From: Diogma glabrata
Taxonomy: Eukaryota; Arthropoda; Insecta; Diptera; Cylindrotomidae
Assembly: GCA_963693315.1 (NCBI GenBank)
Contig: OY856188.1
Location: 160,188,718 to 160,252,717, forward strand
Direction of reading: 5' to 3'
Length of the DNA stretch: 64,000 bases
Under the pieces are notes generated by a model, which was given only the letters and a program-made list of their open reading frames with translations, was not told where the DNA came from and did no database searches. Both the position numbers and the translations under genes were made by a program. Shown here in pieces: positions 11,232 through 23,269 of the stretch; positions within the stretch are counted from its first letter, which is position 1, and every line of letters begins with the position of its first letter.

Positions 11232-13155
11232 AGTAGAGATTTATCATGGAAGAGTTATCTCCAGAATTTCATTTTTTTGAATTGCTTAATGATGTATTTA
11301 AAATGTATATATCCGAACATCTATATTCACTTAATTTTTCGTAAACTAATATTTTTACAAACAAATGTTCTTTAGTTTAAAAACATGACGTTTTATTGTA
11401 GTAGCAATCTTACATACTTTTATTACCTTAAATATTATATTATAATTTTGATTGTATGTAAATATTATTGTTAGGTATTTTAATTTTGCATAACAATAAT
11501 TTGAAGTGATTATTTTTATACTTAAAACGTTTCAATAAGTAATATTATATTTTTTAGTTCTCAAATTTTACAGTAATTATATTTGATTTTTAATCAGAAA
11601 AACAATGAATAATAATGACAATTATATTATATAAGTTTTTTTTCAATCATCGTTTTTCCAGGCAACTTTTCTCTTTGATTTTCAAAAGCAGGAGTTATTA
11701 TACTTATTATTTCAAATATATGGAAGCTATTGCCACAACACTCCTCCCCTAGTGCCATCAAAGATGGGACGATATAGAGATTAATGTGCTACAGCACGAA
11801 GGAAGCGAGTAGGGGTACGAGTAGTTCTGCCTGCTCGTGTAATTGTAGATGCAGGGTGGAATAGATGTTGTTGAGGAATGAGATTGAATCTAACCTTCTT
11901 AGTTGAAACATCTTCAGAGGTAGAAGGAAAAGACGAGGATGTGTCCGGAAGAGTAGAATGGACTTTATCTGTAGAAGACGAAGTTTCGTCTGCGCGACTG
12001 AGATCAGTACTCGAAGTAGGTGAGTTTTGAGTTAAGTCATCTTCAGATTGTTCCCTAAAGCAAGGTTTTAATCTGTCGATGGAAACTCGAATAACGAAAT
12101 TTTTATCATCGCGACTGATGACTTGGAAAGTACCTTCGTATGGAGGTTGAAGAGATTTACGTACTAAGTCAGTACGTAAGAAAACACATGCGAACAAGAC
12201 TGGAGATTTTTGGAGACGAAAACTTTAGGAGAAGTGTGTCTTGACGCAATAGAGGGACGAAGGTGGTTGAAATATTGTTTCAATTGAGAAACGAAGTCAG
12301 ATTGAGGAGTAGAAGTGGAGTTTTCGGTAAAGAATTCACCAGGAAGACGAATGTTAGTACCATAGACGAGCTGTGCCGATGAAGATTGGAAGTCTTCACG
12401 GAAAGTGGTTCGTAAACCGAGTAGTATTGATGGTAATATTCGCGTCCAGTCCGTCCTATCGTAGGCTATTATGGCGGATTTTAGAGTTCGGTGTCAACGT
12501 TCGATGAGGCCGTTACATTTAGGATTGTAACTTGTAGTTCGTTTACGTTCGAAACCGATAAGTTTTGACAACTCGCTGAAGAGATTGGATTTGAATTGGG
12601 AGCCCTGATCAGTGACGATTACTGAAGGTACTCCGAAACGAGAAATCCAATTGGAGTAGAGATTTATCATGGAAGAGTTATCTCAAGAATTTCATTTTTT
12701 TGAATTGTTTAATGATGTATGTAAAATGTATATATCCGAACATCTATATTCACTTAATTTTTCGTAAACTAATATTTTTACAAACTGTTCTTCAATTTAA
12801 AAACATGACGTTTTATTGTAGTAGCAATCTTACATACTTTTATTACCTTAAATATTATATTATAATTTTGATTGAATGTAAATATTATTGTTAGGTATTT
12901 TAATTTTGCATAACAATAATTTGAAGTGATTATTTTTATATTTAAAACATTTCAATAAGTAATATTATATATTTTAGTTCTCAAATTTTACAGTAATTAT
13001 ATTTGATTTTTAATCAGAAAAACAATGAATAATAATGACAATTATATTATATAAGTTTTCTTTCAATCATCGTTTTTCCAGGCAACTTTTCTCTTTGATT
13101 TTCAAAAGCAGGAGTTATTATACTTATTATTTCAAATATGGAAGTTATTGCCACA
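11232..13155 (-). mobile_element. Internally deleted Ty3/gypsy element
   Basis: Direct repeats 11232-11737 and 12655-13155 flank about 0.9 kb of pol-derived sequence on the - strand. The right edge of the left repeat reads gccaca, so on the - strand the LTR starts TGTGGC, and just outside it is a purine tract (aggggaggag), as expected for a PPT next to a 3' LTR. The right repeat abuts integrase sequence directly, so the PBS, gag, protease and RT have been deleted. The true outer LTR ends are uncertain and no TSD was found. Confidence 0.65.
11738..12654 (-). pseudogene. Gypsy integrase C-terminal fragment
   Basis: Read on the - strand, the region from about 12654 encodes the end of an integrase core (FGVPSVIVTDQGSQF, then a GLIER-type motif containing the catalytic Glu). 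An in-frame TGA sits where Trp is expected just after that motif. Past a later frame change, the intact tail ORF 11781-12197 follows. It carries the GPY/F-like chromodomain-proximal stretch (LQPPYEGTFQVISR, DRLKPCF) and an acidic Ser/Thr-rich C-terminus. These segments identify Ty3/gypsy pol. The first catalytic Asp and everything upstream are gone. Confidence 0.7.
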
Positions 13156-13406
13156 AAACCATGATTGACCGGTTTTTGCGAGTCAAAGCAGCAGATGTAA
13201 AAACTTTTTAAATTTAAATCATTTATAGACATTGGCGTAACTAGGAAATTGTTCTAGGGTGGGCCTGGCCCCAATAATATTGCTGAGTAAAATAATTAAT
13301 AAAGTTTCCGTTTTTATTTCTGTCTTTTAAAACATAACGGGTGTGTCAATTTGAGGTTAATTTTCAAATTTACGGTCATTTATATATTTTTGCTAGATTA
13401 TTTATG
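13156..13406. other. Short GGCC-rich motif near 13.24 kb
   Basis: A ggcgtaactagg word at 13234-13245 followed by gtgggcctggcccc resembles the end of a DNA transposon. A possible partner, ctagtta, is at 15653-15659. No TSD could be established. Confidence 0.3.
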
Positions 13407-13790
13407 TTAGGTTAGGTTGCAGTGACTGTCACCAAAACACAACATCAGGACGACATACTTAGACCAAAATACGTCGGTTGTGATACCGAAGAATCTCGTT
13501 CCCCAACTCGAACCATTTGGAGCTTCTAATGAAGCTAAGTATTTGCGTGATTTTAAAATTATCCAGGTCGGTGAGAGTTTTAAATGTGCGCGTTCCAAAA
13601 CAAGTTTGCCGTATAATGGGCGAATGCTGAACATGTGCAAAGTAGATGAAACGCTGGTTCCACCTGATCCTCCTCCTTACAGCTCCTGCAAATCAACACT
13701 TGGGTGCTTTCCAAGGACCCAGTAACCAGTGATGACTTTAACAATGAACTAGTTTTCTGCCTACTCAAGGTTATATGTTTTTTGGAAGGC
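13407..13790 (-). pseudogene. LINE ORF2 C-terminal fragment (R1/I/Jockey-like)
   Basis: On the - strand, two overlapping frames give a Cys-His segment (CRSCKEEDQVEPAFHLLC) then SRKYLASLEAP. The C-x2-C...H-x4-C arrangement downstream of an RNase-H-like region is typical of the 3' end of ORF2 in non-LTR retrotransposons. The two frames show at least one frameshift. No RT motif remains. Which LINE clade it came from cannot be told. Confidence 0.5.
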
Positions 13791-15946
13791 TGTAGGTCTA
13801 GTCTAGGAAAGATTTACCTGTTTATCTTGCAGCTAATGGTGTTCAACCATCGACCTATAGTTTACGACTTTAACCCTGTCATAAGTTAGTTGTTTGAGAG
13901 GAGCAAACGACTCGCTTAGAGCTTCCATTTTTTGTAGAAGATCGAGTTTAGTCCTTTGCCTAGAAAATCCGTCCGCTATATAGTAGCACGCCACTGTAAC
14001 CCGGCATCTATATAATATGAACGGCGAAATTGCCGGTGGTTTAGTGTCACTTAGTGTCACTGTTCACATCTACCGATTCGAATGCAGTTATTTATGCTAT
14101 GTTGTTTGCAGTTATATATGTTTATATTTAGATATATATTTGTGTAAATAATAAATCTTTAAATTATAAAACTAAAAGAAAAAACTGTTCTTTTTAAAAT
14201 CGACATGTTTGACAAATTAAAATTGAAAAAAATCATATAAAATTATAAATTGTTATATCAGTATGATATTTTTATAAATCCTCATTTAGTAACTTTCAAA
14301 CAAACAAAAATTATACAAAATCAACATTCCTAGTTTCTAAATTAAACTTTACATTCCTAGTCTCTAAAACTATTGAAAAAATAAAAATAAAAAATGGTTC
14401 AAAAATAACAATTCAATGTTTACGGTAAGCATGCACTCCACCAACCATTTAATGCAGTACTGTGCACATTTTCAGCCATTCAAAATTCAGATAATTCTAA
14501 AAATAAATCCATCAGACTTCGAATTCCGTCGACAATTCGCTAATGGTCATACAAACAAACGGGGATATTACTTCTACTTAGGCGCCAAGATTTTTTTTAT
14601 TTGATATTGAATCAATCACTGAAGCCAATACAACCAAAACGAGTTGTATATCAGCCCCGGGGTCCAAAATTCAGGCCTTTGATAAAAGCAAAATCCATTC
14701 AAAATTACAGTTTTGAAAAGAATTTTTTCTGTTTTTTTAATTCTTGCTTTATGTCCTATGTGCTTATAAGATAAACAGATCAAAACTGTCCCTTTTACTA
14801 AATTTTCTTAATTTACGATAAAAAAAACAAAAAAAAAATCCACTTGCGCCTAAGTTCAAGTCCAATCTTGTCTCAAATGGTCATAACGTGGGCCCCTAAG
14901 GTTATAATTATTTTTTTTAAGTTATATACATGTTGATTCTTTGAAATTGTATATCAAAAATAACATTTAAATTGCAGCATTTGGTAAAAAAAAGTGTATT
15001 TTTATACGATATTTTTTGTTTCAAAGGCCTATTATCTTGGTCCCCGGGACTGATTTTCAAAAAAAAATTGTAATTTGCTTATAAAAGTACACTAAAAAAA
15101 AAATTGGCTGGCGCCTAAGTAAAAGTAATCTTGCCAAACAATCTTAAAACTACGAGTAGTGTTGGTGTTTCGGTGTGGTTTTAGGTCTTATGGAGAATGA
15201 GACCGTATTTTTTTAAAACGAAGTCTATATTGTTCTTATTGCGATGTTTTTCGTTGAACAAATTGGAAGGTGTAGTTTTCCAGAAATTATGAATTCATTT
15301 GACATTCTGACATCAGGCACATCACATGTTGGAAAGAAAATGTTTGCTTTTTTAAACTTCGCTACTCTACTATGGTGAACCGATAAGATAAACGACCATT
15401 TTATAGATACTTTTGTGGCAATATTATTGGTAGTGCTTATTAAACTTCCTTATTAAATTTAAATGAAGATCATTGATATGAATAATATCATGAATAATAT
15501 AATTGTACGTTTTGAAATAATTTTGAACAGGAAATTCCTTAGTAAAGAAATACATTTTCATTTTCCCTAACTGTTATATATACTTCATGAACTTTGTGTT
15601 CTAGGGGGGGCCAAAACTCGTCTAGGGGGGGCCAGGCCCTCTGGGCCCCTATCTAGTTAATGAAGAAATGAATGATGATTTAGAATTGAATGTGGTGAAT
15701 GATGAAATAGAAATTCCCTTAGTAATTTTGAGAGATTCGCTCAAGTGTGCTTTGAATGTCATTCCAGGTAATTTGATTCGTATGTTTGTGGTGCTTTGGA
15801 TATGAGTTGTCGTTTTTGTCATGCCAAACATATAAATTTAAAAGCCTAATATGTTTGAATAAAATATTTCCCTATACATCTTATATATTATTAGGTTAAA
15901 AAAAAACTTTCTGGAGCCTTAGGCTTTTTTATTCGAATTTTGATTA
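13791..15946. other. Repeat-derived intron sequence
   Basis: No gene. 14565-15140 contains imperfect inverted words (ctacttaggcgcc near 14575 and ggcgcctaagtaaaagt near 15112; cagccccggggtcc and ggtccccgggactg), suggesting a decayed foldback. 15603-15650 is ggggggcc-rich with ccaggccctctgggcccc, like the ends of some DNA transposons. Confidence 0.4.
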
Positions 15947-16391
15947 ACTAGGAGGGCCCGGCGTGCTTCGCTACGCTTATAAATAAACTTTTTGCGTAGA
16001 CATTTTGTTGACGTTGAAGCAATGATTTCAAAAAGTGGTAATGAGAAATGCTAGCATATAATTTTTAATTTTTCTTTTTAAATATATGAATGAAAAATAA
16101 TCAGAGCTCTAGCTGATCAGTTCGGATATATGACAAATTAGCGATCAAATAAGTTAGAGATTAAATAAGCTTACTTGAAAACTTATTTGATCGCTAATTT
16201 GTCATATATCCGAACTGATGAGCTAGAGCTCTGATTATTTTTCATTCATATATTTAAAAAGAAAAATTAAAAATTATATGCTATTAGCATTTCTCATTAC
16301 CACTTTTTGAAATCATTGCTTCAACCTCAACAAAATGTCTACGCAAAAACTTTATTAATAAGCGTAGCGAAGCACGCCGGGCCTTCCTAGT
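15947..16391. mobile_element. Foldback MITE with TA duplication
   Basis: A 445-bp near-perfect palindrome. It starts ACTAGGAGGGCCCGGCGTG and ends CACGCCGGGCCTTCCTAGT, with about 210-bp arms meeting near 16170. It is flanked by TA on both sides (15945-15946, 16392-16393). A TA TSD and long TIRs suggest mobilisation by a Tc1/mariner- or PIF-type transposase. No coding capacity. Confidence 0.75.
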
Positions 16392-16393
16392 TA

Positions 16394-17296
16394 TTATTAA
16401 AATGTTTAAGATAGAATTTGTTGACATCACAGTTTTTGCGTATAGGAATGAAAAGTTAAAAATTTGGAGTTGTGATCGTCAACTTAACATGGGAAGAAAT
16501 TTAAATGGATGAAATTTTCTTGATGTGAGAATTGTATTTGGGGGCCCCAGGCCCACTAATTCTAGGGGGCCTTTTCGAAAATTAACATTAAGACTGCGTT
16601 CTAATTGATGCTTAATTGTACTAAACGTGCTAAATCAATTTAGTCAACTATTTTATTTGACTAAATTATATTTTGTTTCTAAATAATTTGGAAGAAATTC
16701 ATACGTTAAACAATATCTGACAACTTGATTATATTAATTTGAGTTAAAATTCGGTAATTTTGTAAAACTAAATTTAGATTTAGCAGTTTCGTACAATTTA
16801 GCAGCTAATTGGAACCCAGTCTAAATTAAATTAAAAAGCATAATTACTTACGGGTTTTTGAGGTTTATTATAATGTTTATTTTATTTAAATATTTTTTCT
16901 CCTCACTTTTTTGTCAACAAATTTATCTACAACATCTTCAAATTCTATAGATTTTAATAAATCACTTTCTATGCACATCAACGCAAGGGAATTCAGTCGC
17001 TCCTGCGGCATGCTGTTTCGCAAATCATTTTTTATGTATTTCATCGCCTAAAAAGACTGTTCTCCTGAACAATTAATGACCTTAATGGTTAAAAAAAATT
17101 TAAATGCTCTTTCTATGTTTGGAAACATATTAATTAAATTCTTTTGAATAATAAGTGTTATCCTCAATAAGAGATATAACGAGAAATATTTTCTAATATA
17201 TTCAATATTCAAAGATTTGCTGATATAAATTATAATGTCTTTTTGTGATTATTTAATAGCTATTTATGAAACAAGTTACTAAATTAGGTTGTTTTT
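16394..17296. other. Intron sequence with ggcccc motifs
   Basis: No gene. A tggggcc-type patch at 16540-16572 (gggggccccaggccc) hints at another DNA-transposon end. The remainder is AT-rich and unrecognised. Confidence 0.35.
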
Positions 17297-20200
17297 TGGC
17301 TTATTTAGATTATGGAAACTGCCAATAAACCCAAACAATTATCAGATGCCAGGAGATCTATAATATCTGGAATCGTAGATTGGTAATGCGCATTAATACA
17401 GTTACGAGCAACATAGTTTGAGTCGTCCGAGTTCCTATGGCAATAAACTTAGCTCGATTATGGTACGAGACCTTTCAAATGTATTAACGAGTGTTCTCGA
17501 TCCAGCATATTTTATTGTAATTGATTCATAAGCCTTTAGACAAAATAGTGAGATATCCATAAACCAATGTAAATTTGTGTGCAACTTCTTAATCCAATCG
17601 AAGTTATTTCTGAGTTAATACTTTTTACAGACATTATTGCAATATAGTTTTTAAATTATAATTAAATCGAAATTTCGCCATGATTAATATTAACACATTA
17701 ACATATAAAATAAACGAAAACCACATACAATTCATTTCAGCACTAAATTATATTTACAGAAATATTTACACAACTTAAATATAGTATTTACATTAAATGA
17801 ATGTGCTAGACGCACATCTTATTTAAAAGACAACCATGCAACGACTGAAAAATCAATCACGGAAAAAAACAAAGCATAGAACAAAACAGCATTCTAGAAC
17901 AAATTTATTTTTGGTTAAACAAATATGAAGGCGAGTTCACACCTGTAAAACGGCAAGTGCGTTCGTTCGCCACAACACTCCCCCCCTAGTGCCATCGAAG
18001 ATGGAACGATATGAAGAAAAAAAAATAAGTAGAGTTGGAGAAGAAAGAAGTAGTTGTAGCGAAAAAGAAGGAGTTTGGAGGTGTCCGAAGAAGTAGAGTT
18101 GACAGTTGTCTATACAAGATAGTTTTAGGTTTGCGTGAATGAGAAATAGTGGCGAAAGAGGAGTCGAGCCATCTTCAGATGTGACCTAAAGTAAGGTATT
18201 ATCTGTCGATGTTCGATCACATGAAGGTTAGGAGAAATTGTGTTAGGAGAGAGTTAAAAACTAATGTGTTAGGAGAGATTGTGTTAAGCGAGAGAGTTGT
18301 TTGGTAATCGATACCATTTGGTGGAGAAAAAAACTTATGGGTCTTACGAATTGGAGCTCTGCAAAAAAAAGAAACGAACAATTATGGAGATATGGTAACA
18401 CGAGTGGAGATAAAGGTCTGACAGAGCTGCGTTGTCTGAGACCAATATTTGTGGAGATGTGTACCATGAGTTAAAAGGTTCGTTTTTTTAAATAGGAGGA
18501 GCAGAAGATAATATCTGTGATGTTGATGGTCTGACAGAACTAAGTTGTCTAAGACGAATACTAACATCAGAAGACGTGACTGTAACTTAATTTTTCGAAA
18601 ATTAGCTCTTAAAAGTAAGAAGCAGAAATTTGGCGTAAGCGAAAGGAGTACATATGGTAACGTAAGTGATGGTAAAGTCTGACAGTACAAAGTTGACTGA
18701 GACCAATGTTTACCTTGGAGACGTGTACCATAGAGAGAGATCGCTGTGATAAGTAATATCTGATTTACGACAAGATGTCGTTTTAATTATCCGTAAGAAC
18801 CATACCTGTTCGTCAACAGATAATGGTTAACGTCAGAAGATGTTCATGTTGTAGAAACATATGGGTAACGTTGGGGATATTTCTTTGAGATCAGATATTT
18901 TGAGGTTCTGCTTAATTAGTTGAAATCTGATTTGTATATCCATAAGGACCATACCTGTTTTGTCAACAAATAGATGGTTAACGTTAGAAGATGTTCATGT
19001 TATGGAAACATATGGGTAACGTTAGGGATAGTATTTAAAAAAAAAAATCAGAAAATTCGAAAAATTTGTTTCGGCCCAAGAGTTAAGGAGAGTGGAGTGG
19101 GTCTTATGAAGGAAGGAGATCTTAAGCTTCGGCCCAAGGTATCGATTATAAAAACAAAAAGAAATTTTAAAATATTGATCGCACTAGTAAGAGTTGGCGT
19201 AGCTTGAAAGTCCAAACGATTTGGAGATTTGGAGAAAAAATGAGTATGACAAGAAAATAGATTATGGCTTGTCAGCCGAAACGACTAGAAGGAAAAATAT
19301 GTGGTCGCTACAGGAAGAGTGTTGTGTGATACAAAAAAAATGTTGATTTAATATTATATTGCCCGATTTTTGTTTTTGACTTAAGAAAACATTACTAAAA
19401 GCATAGTATGTTATTGAACCATTATACAATGTTGTTAGTTTGAGACAGTCGTAGCATGTATCAACAAAAATTTTTGATTTTATATAATAAATTGAAAGAA
19501 AATTTTATAATTTCATTTGTTTAACAATGTTTGTCTTATGAATTTTGAACACATATTTAACCCTTCACGAATTTTGATAGCCTTAAGTAATTATAATTAT
19601 TATGTTTTCTCTAATATAATTTTACTTTAATTAAATTTTTGTGATAATTAATACGGTTTTTTTTTTAAATAATTTTACAAAAGAATTTATATCAATAAAA
19701 TAAATTTTGTATTCAGAAATTTATCCGATAAATTAAGAGACTCAATATAATTCAAGGAAAAAAAAAATTTTTTTTTTATCGGAATTAGCTTTGACTAAAA
19801 TTTAATAAAAAAAACTGTATTTGTCACATTATTTGAACCATTTGTTACGAAGGTCCTAACACAAAAAAAATATTGTTCTAAAAATTTCGAATTCCTTTTA
19901 TCATTCTTATAAAATTAATTTTATTTATTTCAAATTAAAGTAGCACAAAAACTAAATAAAATTTCATATTTTTTAAAATAAATCATTTTTATATATACTT
20001 TTTCAATTAATTTTCACCTGTGCTGTCGTTGTGTTCCGTTATCGGTGGTCACCAGTTTGGCTTATTTAGATTATGGAAACTGCCAATAAACCCAAACAAT
20101 TATCAGATGCCAGGAGATCTATAATATCTGGAATCGTAGATTGGTAATGCGCATTAATACAGTTACGAGCAACATAGTTTGAGTCGTCCGAGTTCCTATG

Positions 20201-20735
20201 GCAATAAACTTAGCTCGATTATGGTACGAGACCTTTCAAATGTATTAACGAGTGTTCTCGATCCAGCATATTTTATTGTAATTGATTCATAAGCCTTTAG
20301 ACAAAATAGTGAGATATCCATAAACCAATGTAAATTTGTGTGCAACTTCTTAATCCAATCGAAGTTATTTCTGAGTTAATACTTTTTACAGACATTATTG
20401 CAATATAGTTTTTAAATTATAATTAAATCGAAATTTCGCCATGATTAATATTAACACATTAACATATAAAATAAACGAAAACCACATACAATTCATTTCA
20501 GCACTAAATTATATTTACAGAAATATTTACACAACTTAAATATAGTATTTACATTAAATGAATGTGCTAGACGCACATCTTATTTAAAAGACAACCATGC
20601 AACGACTGAAAAATCAATCACGGAAAAAAACAAAGCATAGAACAAAACAGCATTCTAGAACAAATTTATTTTTGGTTAAACAAATATGAAGGCGAGTTCA
20701 CACCTGTAAAACGGCAAGTGCGTTCGTTCGCCACA
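17297..20735 (-). mobile_element. Non-autonomous LTR retrotransposon, identical LTRs
   Basis: Direct repeats 17297-17974 and 20058-20735 are each 678 bp, begin TGGCTTATTT, end GCCACA, and look identical by eye. The internal 2083 bp has no gag or pol. On the - strand the LTR (TGTGGCGAACG...AAGCCA) is followed by aac and TGGTGACC, compatible with a tRNA-Trp-type primer-binding site. Next to the other LTR is a purine tract (ctaggggggg) with downstream sequence closely matching that beside the LTR at 11738 (tagtgccatc, aagatgg, acgatat). It is thus a LARD-like derivative of the gypsy family at 11232-13155. The TSD is obscured by T runs (left tttttt, right gtttta). LTR identity implies recent insertion. 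Confidence 0.75.
18780..19030. repeat. Imperfect repeats inside the non-autonomous LTR element
   Basis: A module with accatacctgtt, gtcaacaaatag and gaaacatatgggtaacgtt occurs at about 18790-18880 and again at about 18945-19030. A second motif (gtctgacagaactaagttgtc) recurs near 18420, 18530 and 18680. These look like degenerate amplified non-coding units. Confidence 0.55.
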
Positions 20736-20985
20736 GTTTTAAGCACTATATTTGAAATAGACAACCGAGGCTAAGCCGAGGTTGACAATACATCGAGTGC
20801 TTAAAACAACTAATTTAGCAACGTGTTTCATACAAAATTTTTTGTAACGAAGCTGCAAAATTAAATGTTTGTAAAAAATACAACTAAAAAAATTGTATTT
20901 GTATCTAGTACGTTTTGAGCAAACCAATTTGATCTTATAAGGAGTATGTAGCCTTAGTTTTCTTTTAGTTTTCAAACTGCCAATT

Positions 20986-21332
20986 GTGAAAAATATCAAG
21001 ATGAGTTCAAGTGATGATGATTTTGTATCGTCAGATATAGAAAAAGCAGCAAATGAAGCTATTTCTACAATCGTACCGGAAAAATTGGCGTACGAAACTT
21101 CATACAAAAATTTTGATGAGTGGTTCAAAGAATCAAAAACTATAACAATCAATGACATGGTCATGCTGGCCTATTTTGTAAGAAAACTATGATCCATGAA
21201 ACCTTCAACATCGTGGTGCGAGTACTCTAAACTAAGAACTATGGTTTATTTGAACGCCAGCGTGGATATGAAATCATTCACGAATTTGATAGCTTTATTT
21301 AAGCATTACTCTAGTAAATTTGGTCAGATTTA
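20986..21332 (+). pseudogene. Crypton-like tyrosine-recombinase N-terminal fragment
   Basis: From ATG 21001 the frame encodes an acidic Ser/Asp start, then IVPEKLAYETSYKNFDEW and LAYFVRKL. It then hits TGA (21190-21192) and continues in the same frame with MKPSTSWCEYSKLRTMV and FTNLIALFKHYSS. The LPEK...Y..F..W and KPST-W--YS-L patterns are those of the SAM-like, core-binding N-terminal region of Crypton-type recombinases common in insects. The fragment is cut off by a MITE at 21333. The catalytic Arg-His-Arg-Tyr domain is missing. The family is assigned from pattern memory, not a search. Confidence 0.5.
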
Positions 21333-21336
21333 TTAA

Positions 21337-21480
21337 AGTACTAATTGTAGTTGTTTAATAGTTTATTAAAGCATTAATAATAATGGTTTAATGATTCATT
21401 AAAGTACTTATACTTTAATGAATCATTAAACCATTATTATTAATGCTTTAATAAAATATTAAACAACTACAATTAGTACT
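21337..21480. mobile_element. Foldback MITE with TTAA duplication
   Basis: A 144-bp hairpin with arms of about 70 bp, beginning AGTACTAATTGTAGTTG and ending in its complement, with a 4-nt loop near 21409. TTAA flanks both ends (21333-21336, 21481-21484), as for piggyBac-mobilised MITEs. It interrupts the Crypton-like fragment. Confidence 0.75.
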
Positions 21481-21484
21481 TTAA

Positions 21485-21894
21485 TGAATCTAACCAATGT
21501 ACTAGATTAATGCTTAAATAAAGCTCATTTAATTACTAAAATGACGCACGAAAAAGCGTAGATTTTGCAACTTAGTTACAAAAAATGAATTTTTGGAATT
21601 GGCATGGGCCCAGAAAAAACAATTGCATTGTTGTTTTTTAAATTTATTATTTGAAGTGTTCATTTTCATATTTTTATGAGTGTTTTATGGTGGGCCCCCG
21701 GGTGGGCCGTACCGTAGTAACGGCACTGATCATAGTTTAACGATTCGGTTGTTTTTTCTTTCATTAGAAAAAATATTGATTGTTATTTTAATTAAATAAT
21801 ATTTCTGAATATTAAAATATTCCTATAGTAATCAATTATATACCTACATATTTATAATTTCCATAAATATTTTAAATTAATTATTAATTAAACG
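21485..21894. other. Spacer before the LINE
   Basis: AT-rich. Contains a gggcccccgggtgggcc patch at 21694-21710 and could include the LINE 5' UTR. No gene. Confidence 0.35.
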
Positions 21895-23243
21895 GTGAAA
21901 AATTTGAGTATAACTTCAGATGCAGACTTTTCTCGAACCACCGTGATGAAAAAACACAAAAGAGCAAGATCGGCTTCGTTGTTGTCCAAAATTCAAAATT
22001 TGAAACAGCTGAAACAAAATAACATCAAAATTCTGCAAAACAGAACTACAAATGAAAGTAATGAAATTGAAGAATTTACAATGGATACTGGTACTATAAT
22101 TCAATCAAACATTCCTATTTCAAATAGATTTGATAACATTAAAAATATTTTTGACACCCCATCTTCTTCCAAATCAACTAAACAAGGTATGAAAATGACT
22201 ATAGTTACTCTTATACTATCGCTGTGCTAAAAAGTCTAAATATTGATGCTTACGACATTAACATTATAAGTATTGGATTAAAGTTGATTCCACATACTGA
22301 AAACAATTACCTTGCAATTATTAATAAACTGGATCAATTAGATGTGGAACATTTTACTTTTGAATCAACTGCTGATAAATCAATAATATACGGCATACCT
22401 TCTGTGATTGAGATTACATCCATTAAAGAAGGTTTGGTTGAATATAGTATTGCAGATAAAGATATTTTGCAAATTATTCCAATACATTTCAATGATGATA
22501 GAACAAAAACTAGGTTTCATATTATCAAATTTAACAAACAAAACGTTTCAAAACTTCAAATATTGAATATCAAAAAAATTTCAAATGTGATAGTAAATGT
22601 TCAACTATCCTTCAGAAATAATAATAGACCTACCCAGTGTCGCAGGTGTCAAATGTATGGTCATGGCACATCTTTTTACCATAAATTGTATAAGTGTTGC
22701 AATTGTAGTGGGAATCATCAAACTGAAAATTATCCTACTCCTACATTAAAATGTGCGAATTGTCTAGCTGAACATTCTGCCAACTCCAAGGACTGCCCAA
22801 GTCTTCAAGAATATAACCTTATTAGAAAAAATTCTAGTATTAGTCGTCAAATAAATAAATTAACACTGAATAAGCAATCTGGTTGGAATCGTTCAAAAAT
22901 GCTTCCAGGTAATTCCACCAGCACTGTTGCTAAAACACTACAAATCTTTCCACCACTCAATCTACCTAGGAAAACATCATTGCATTCTAAATGGGAATCT
23001 CCTTTTTCAACTAATTCCAACCAACATAATAATCAGTTTACATCTAATACTATTAATGTTTATCAAAATGGTGGTAATAACAATACTCCTAATAAAATCG
23101 ATGATAATAATTTATTTTCGCTTGATGAAATCTCAGAATTAATAGCTGATATAATAACTAAAGTATCAGTTTGCAAAACAAGAACTAATCAATACATGTG
23201 TATTACAAGTTTGCCGTTTAAATATTTATACAATGCAAAGTAA
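21895..23243 (+). pseudogene. Jockey-type LINE ORF1 (gag-like)
   Basis: Two frames, 21895-22230 and 22224-23243, join by one frameshift near 22225. The second carries a PRE_C2HC-type region followed by zinc-knuckle remnants: QCRRCQMYGHGTSF, CCNCSGNHQTEN and CANCLAEH with a final DCP. This arrangement is typical of the RNA-binding ORF1 of Jockey-clade LINEs. In two knuckles the expected Cys is replaced by Tyr (FYH, NYP), consistent with decay. ORF2 follows directly. Confidence 0.7.
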
Positions 23244-23269
23244 TTTAGACTCTCTCAAAGTAATAATAT

